Below are positions 6,660 to 7,957 of a stretch of DNA of 7,957 nucleotides, in pieces. How positions within the stretch are numbered: position 1 is the stretch's first letter; each line of letters opens with the position of its first letter. Below the pieces are notes generated by a model, which saw only the letters and a list, made by a program, of their open reading frames with translations, was not told the DNA's origin and did not search any database. This DNA is from an uncultured Candidatus Saccharibacteria bacterium. Lineage in GTDB: Bacteria > Patescibacteriota > Saccharimonadia > Saccharimonadales > Saccharimonadaceae. Location: assembly GCA_947364965.1 (NCBI GenBank), contig CANAUU010000045.1, positions 1-7,957 of the forward strand, given 5' to 3'. A program made the position numbers and the translations under genes.

Positions 6660-7957
6660 CTAATACCAACAGATGTAGAGGGTGTCGTCCTTAAACTTGA
6701 TTTGGGCTTCGTCAGAGGAATACCAATCGTGCGCGGCACAATAATCAGACCACTCAGAAGTAGGTTCGAGACGGTTGAAGCGACGACCATTCCAGTAGCC
6801 GACGCTCGTAGTATCAGACCAAGGCGTGCTGAAAGCGCTGCCGTTGATGTCGCCACTAGCGAAGAAACCTGGATAGCTGGCAGTGATGGTCTTATCTTTA
6901 GCCGGCATGATATTGACAACGGTGGTGTTAGTGACGGTTTCATAGTCGGAGATGATCTGGCCGAGCTGCTCGGCGCGGAGACGGTCAGTTTCGTTGGTCC
7001 CGTAATGATCAAGGGTGATGTTGGCGAAGCTGGCGAATTGGACGATGAGAAATACTGAGATACTGAGGGTGAGGACGACTTGGAGCGGACGAAATGCGGA
7101 GATTCGGGGTGCACTATGCAAAAGGAGGGTCAAAATGATACCGGCTAGAGAAGCAAAGACGTAGGTCGAACGGGAGACGACCCAGATTGAGGCGGTTTGT
7201 TGGACGATTTGGGGTGCGAGGGCGGCCAAAACTGCAACAGCGGTGAGATATAGGATTTGGGCAACGAAGAATAGACTTTGAGGACGAAGGAGTTGGCGAT
7301 TTTTGATTTTGAAGATGAGCCAACAGAGTAGAGCGACGACGATTAGGCCCCAAAATACAGCACTGGGCATAATGCCAAAAAGACGAAACATATTTTTGGA
7401 GCCATCGAAAAGTTTGACAATAGATTCGCCGAGAATGATTTCGCCACCGATGCGACCGCCAGTAGAGAAAAGTTTAGCAAGAAGAATGTTAATGACCGGA
7501 CCAGCCGCATAGATAACAACGCTAAGTATCGTGTTAGTGAAGAAGGTTTTCCAGGTTTTGAAGTTAGCAACCGTGACAAGAGTGGCAAGAACGATAAAAA
7601 GGCCGACGATGCCTTGATAGCAACAAGCGGCGAGAATGTTAAGCGCAAAGGTCCAAATCAATGAAGAACGTTGGTGATGGGCAAGATAATTTGCGTAGCA
7701 GGAAGCGGCAATGACGCAAAGCAAAATGCCAAAAACCATAATTCCCTTTTCGACGAAAAGGAAGAGCTCGATGATAAATGGGTTCAGGATAATAAGGAGC
7801 GACAGAAAGAAAGCCCAGGTGCGGTTTTTAACGAGATGTTTATGGAGAAACTTTTCAAGAAGCCAGAGGGCGAAAGTTAAAGAAAGAATGGCGAGTATGA
7901 AGCTTAAAACACTGACGATGCGAAAATCGACGTGGAGACCACGAAAAATGATGAAAA
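6660..7957 (-). CDS. GtrII-like membrane glucosyltransferase, 5' end outside window
   Basis: At least 431 residues are visible. The frame stays open from the TAG at 6660 to the right edge, so the Met at 7739 is internal and the true start lies beyond 7957. I assign it to the GtrII-like glucosyltransferase family (GT-C type). Members of that family move a sugar from a polyprenyl-phosphate carrier onto a surface polysaccharide outside the cytoplasmic membrane. Support: about nine or more hydrophobic segments (visible residues near 13-33, 48-66, 73-90, 99-130, 141-160, 196-216, 227-247, 264-280, 291-311); the family-like NPFIIELFLF followed by a Met-rich helix start at 58-73; an ACCYQG segment at 110-115; and a soluble C-terminal tail of about 120 residues rich in Trp, Asp and Tyr. 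The N-terminal loop, where catalytic acidic residues would be expected, is not in view. No GtrA or GtrB partner is visible. A different multi-pass polysaccharide protein is possible. Confidence 0.75.
   Translation of the reverse strand, partial: FIIFRGLHVDFRIVSVLSFILAILSLTFALWLLEKFLHKHLVKNRTWAFFLSLLIILNPFIIELFLFVEKGIMVFGILLCVIAASCYANYLAHHQRSSLIWTFALNILAACCYQGIVGLFIVLATLVTVANFKTWKTFFTNTILSVVIYAAGPVINILLAKLFSTGGRIGGEIILGESIVKLFDGSKNMFRLFGIMPSAVFWGLIVVALLCWLIFKIKNRQLLRPQSLFFVAQILYLTAVAVLAALAPQIVQQTASIWVVSRSTYVFASLAGIILTLLLHSAPRISAFRPLQVVLTLSISVFLIVQFASFANITLDHYGTNETDRLRAEQLGQIISDYETVTNTTVVNIMPAKDKTITASYPGFFASGDINGSAFSTPWSDTTSVGYWNGRRFNRLEPTSEWSDYCAAHDWYSSDEAQIKFKDDTLYICWY

Overview
The window carries five protein genes, all linked to cell-envelope or surface-polysaccharide assembly. 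They are one GT2 glycosyltransferase on the + strand (35-1477) and a four-gene block on the - strand, read right to left: a partial GtrII-like membrane glucosyltransferase (7957-6660), a GT2-GT4 fusion (6584-4461), a second GT2-GT4 fusion (4419-2152) and a VanZ-family membrane protein (2152-1607). The two transcription units converge on a 129-base gap (1478-1606). There are no rRNA genes, convincing tRNA genes, CRISPR arrays, insertion sequences or phage genes. No stretch longer than 300 bases lacks a gene.

The organism is bacterial and uses the standard code: all five genes end in TAA or TAG and none has an in-frame TGA. Base composition is moderate. Sigma70-type boxes are easy to see (TATAAT, TTGACA-17-TACAAT, TTGCCT-17-TAAAAT). 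Clustered, divergent GT2 and GT2-GT4 enzymes next to GtrII and VanZ proteins, with several starts lacking a Shine-Dalgarno, remind me of Saccharibacteria (TM7) or another small-genome Patescibacterium. That comes from general resemblance and is weak; Actinobacteria or Firmicutes are not excluded.

The + strand is G-rich relative to C from end to end, whichever strand is coding. This suggests replication-strand skew, with the - strand block lying head-on to the fork if the + strand is leading.

A likely shared function is that the GT2 and GT4 enzymes add successive sugars to a lipid-linked or surface glycan on the cytoplasmic side, while the GtrII-like protein modifies the glycan with a lipid-phosphate-linked sugar at the outer face of the membrane. 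The role of the VanZ protein is unknown. The most interesting details are two apparent leaderless starts, a near-consensus promoter at the end of the VanZ gene that points antisense into the convergent GT2 gene, and that GT2 gene itself: a paralogue of a neighbouring fusion that lacks the GT4 half and has Gly/Ser/Glu-rich insertions. I see no wholly new type of system.
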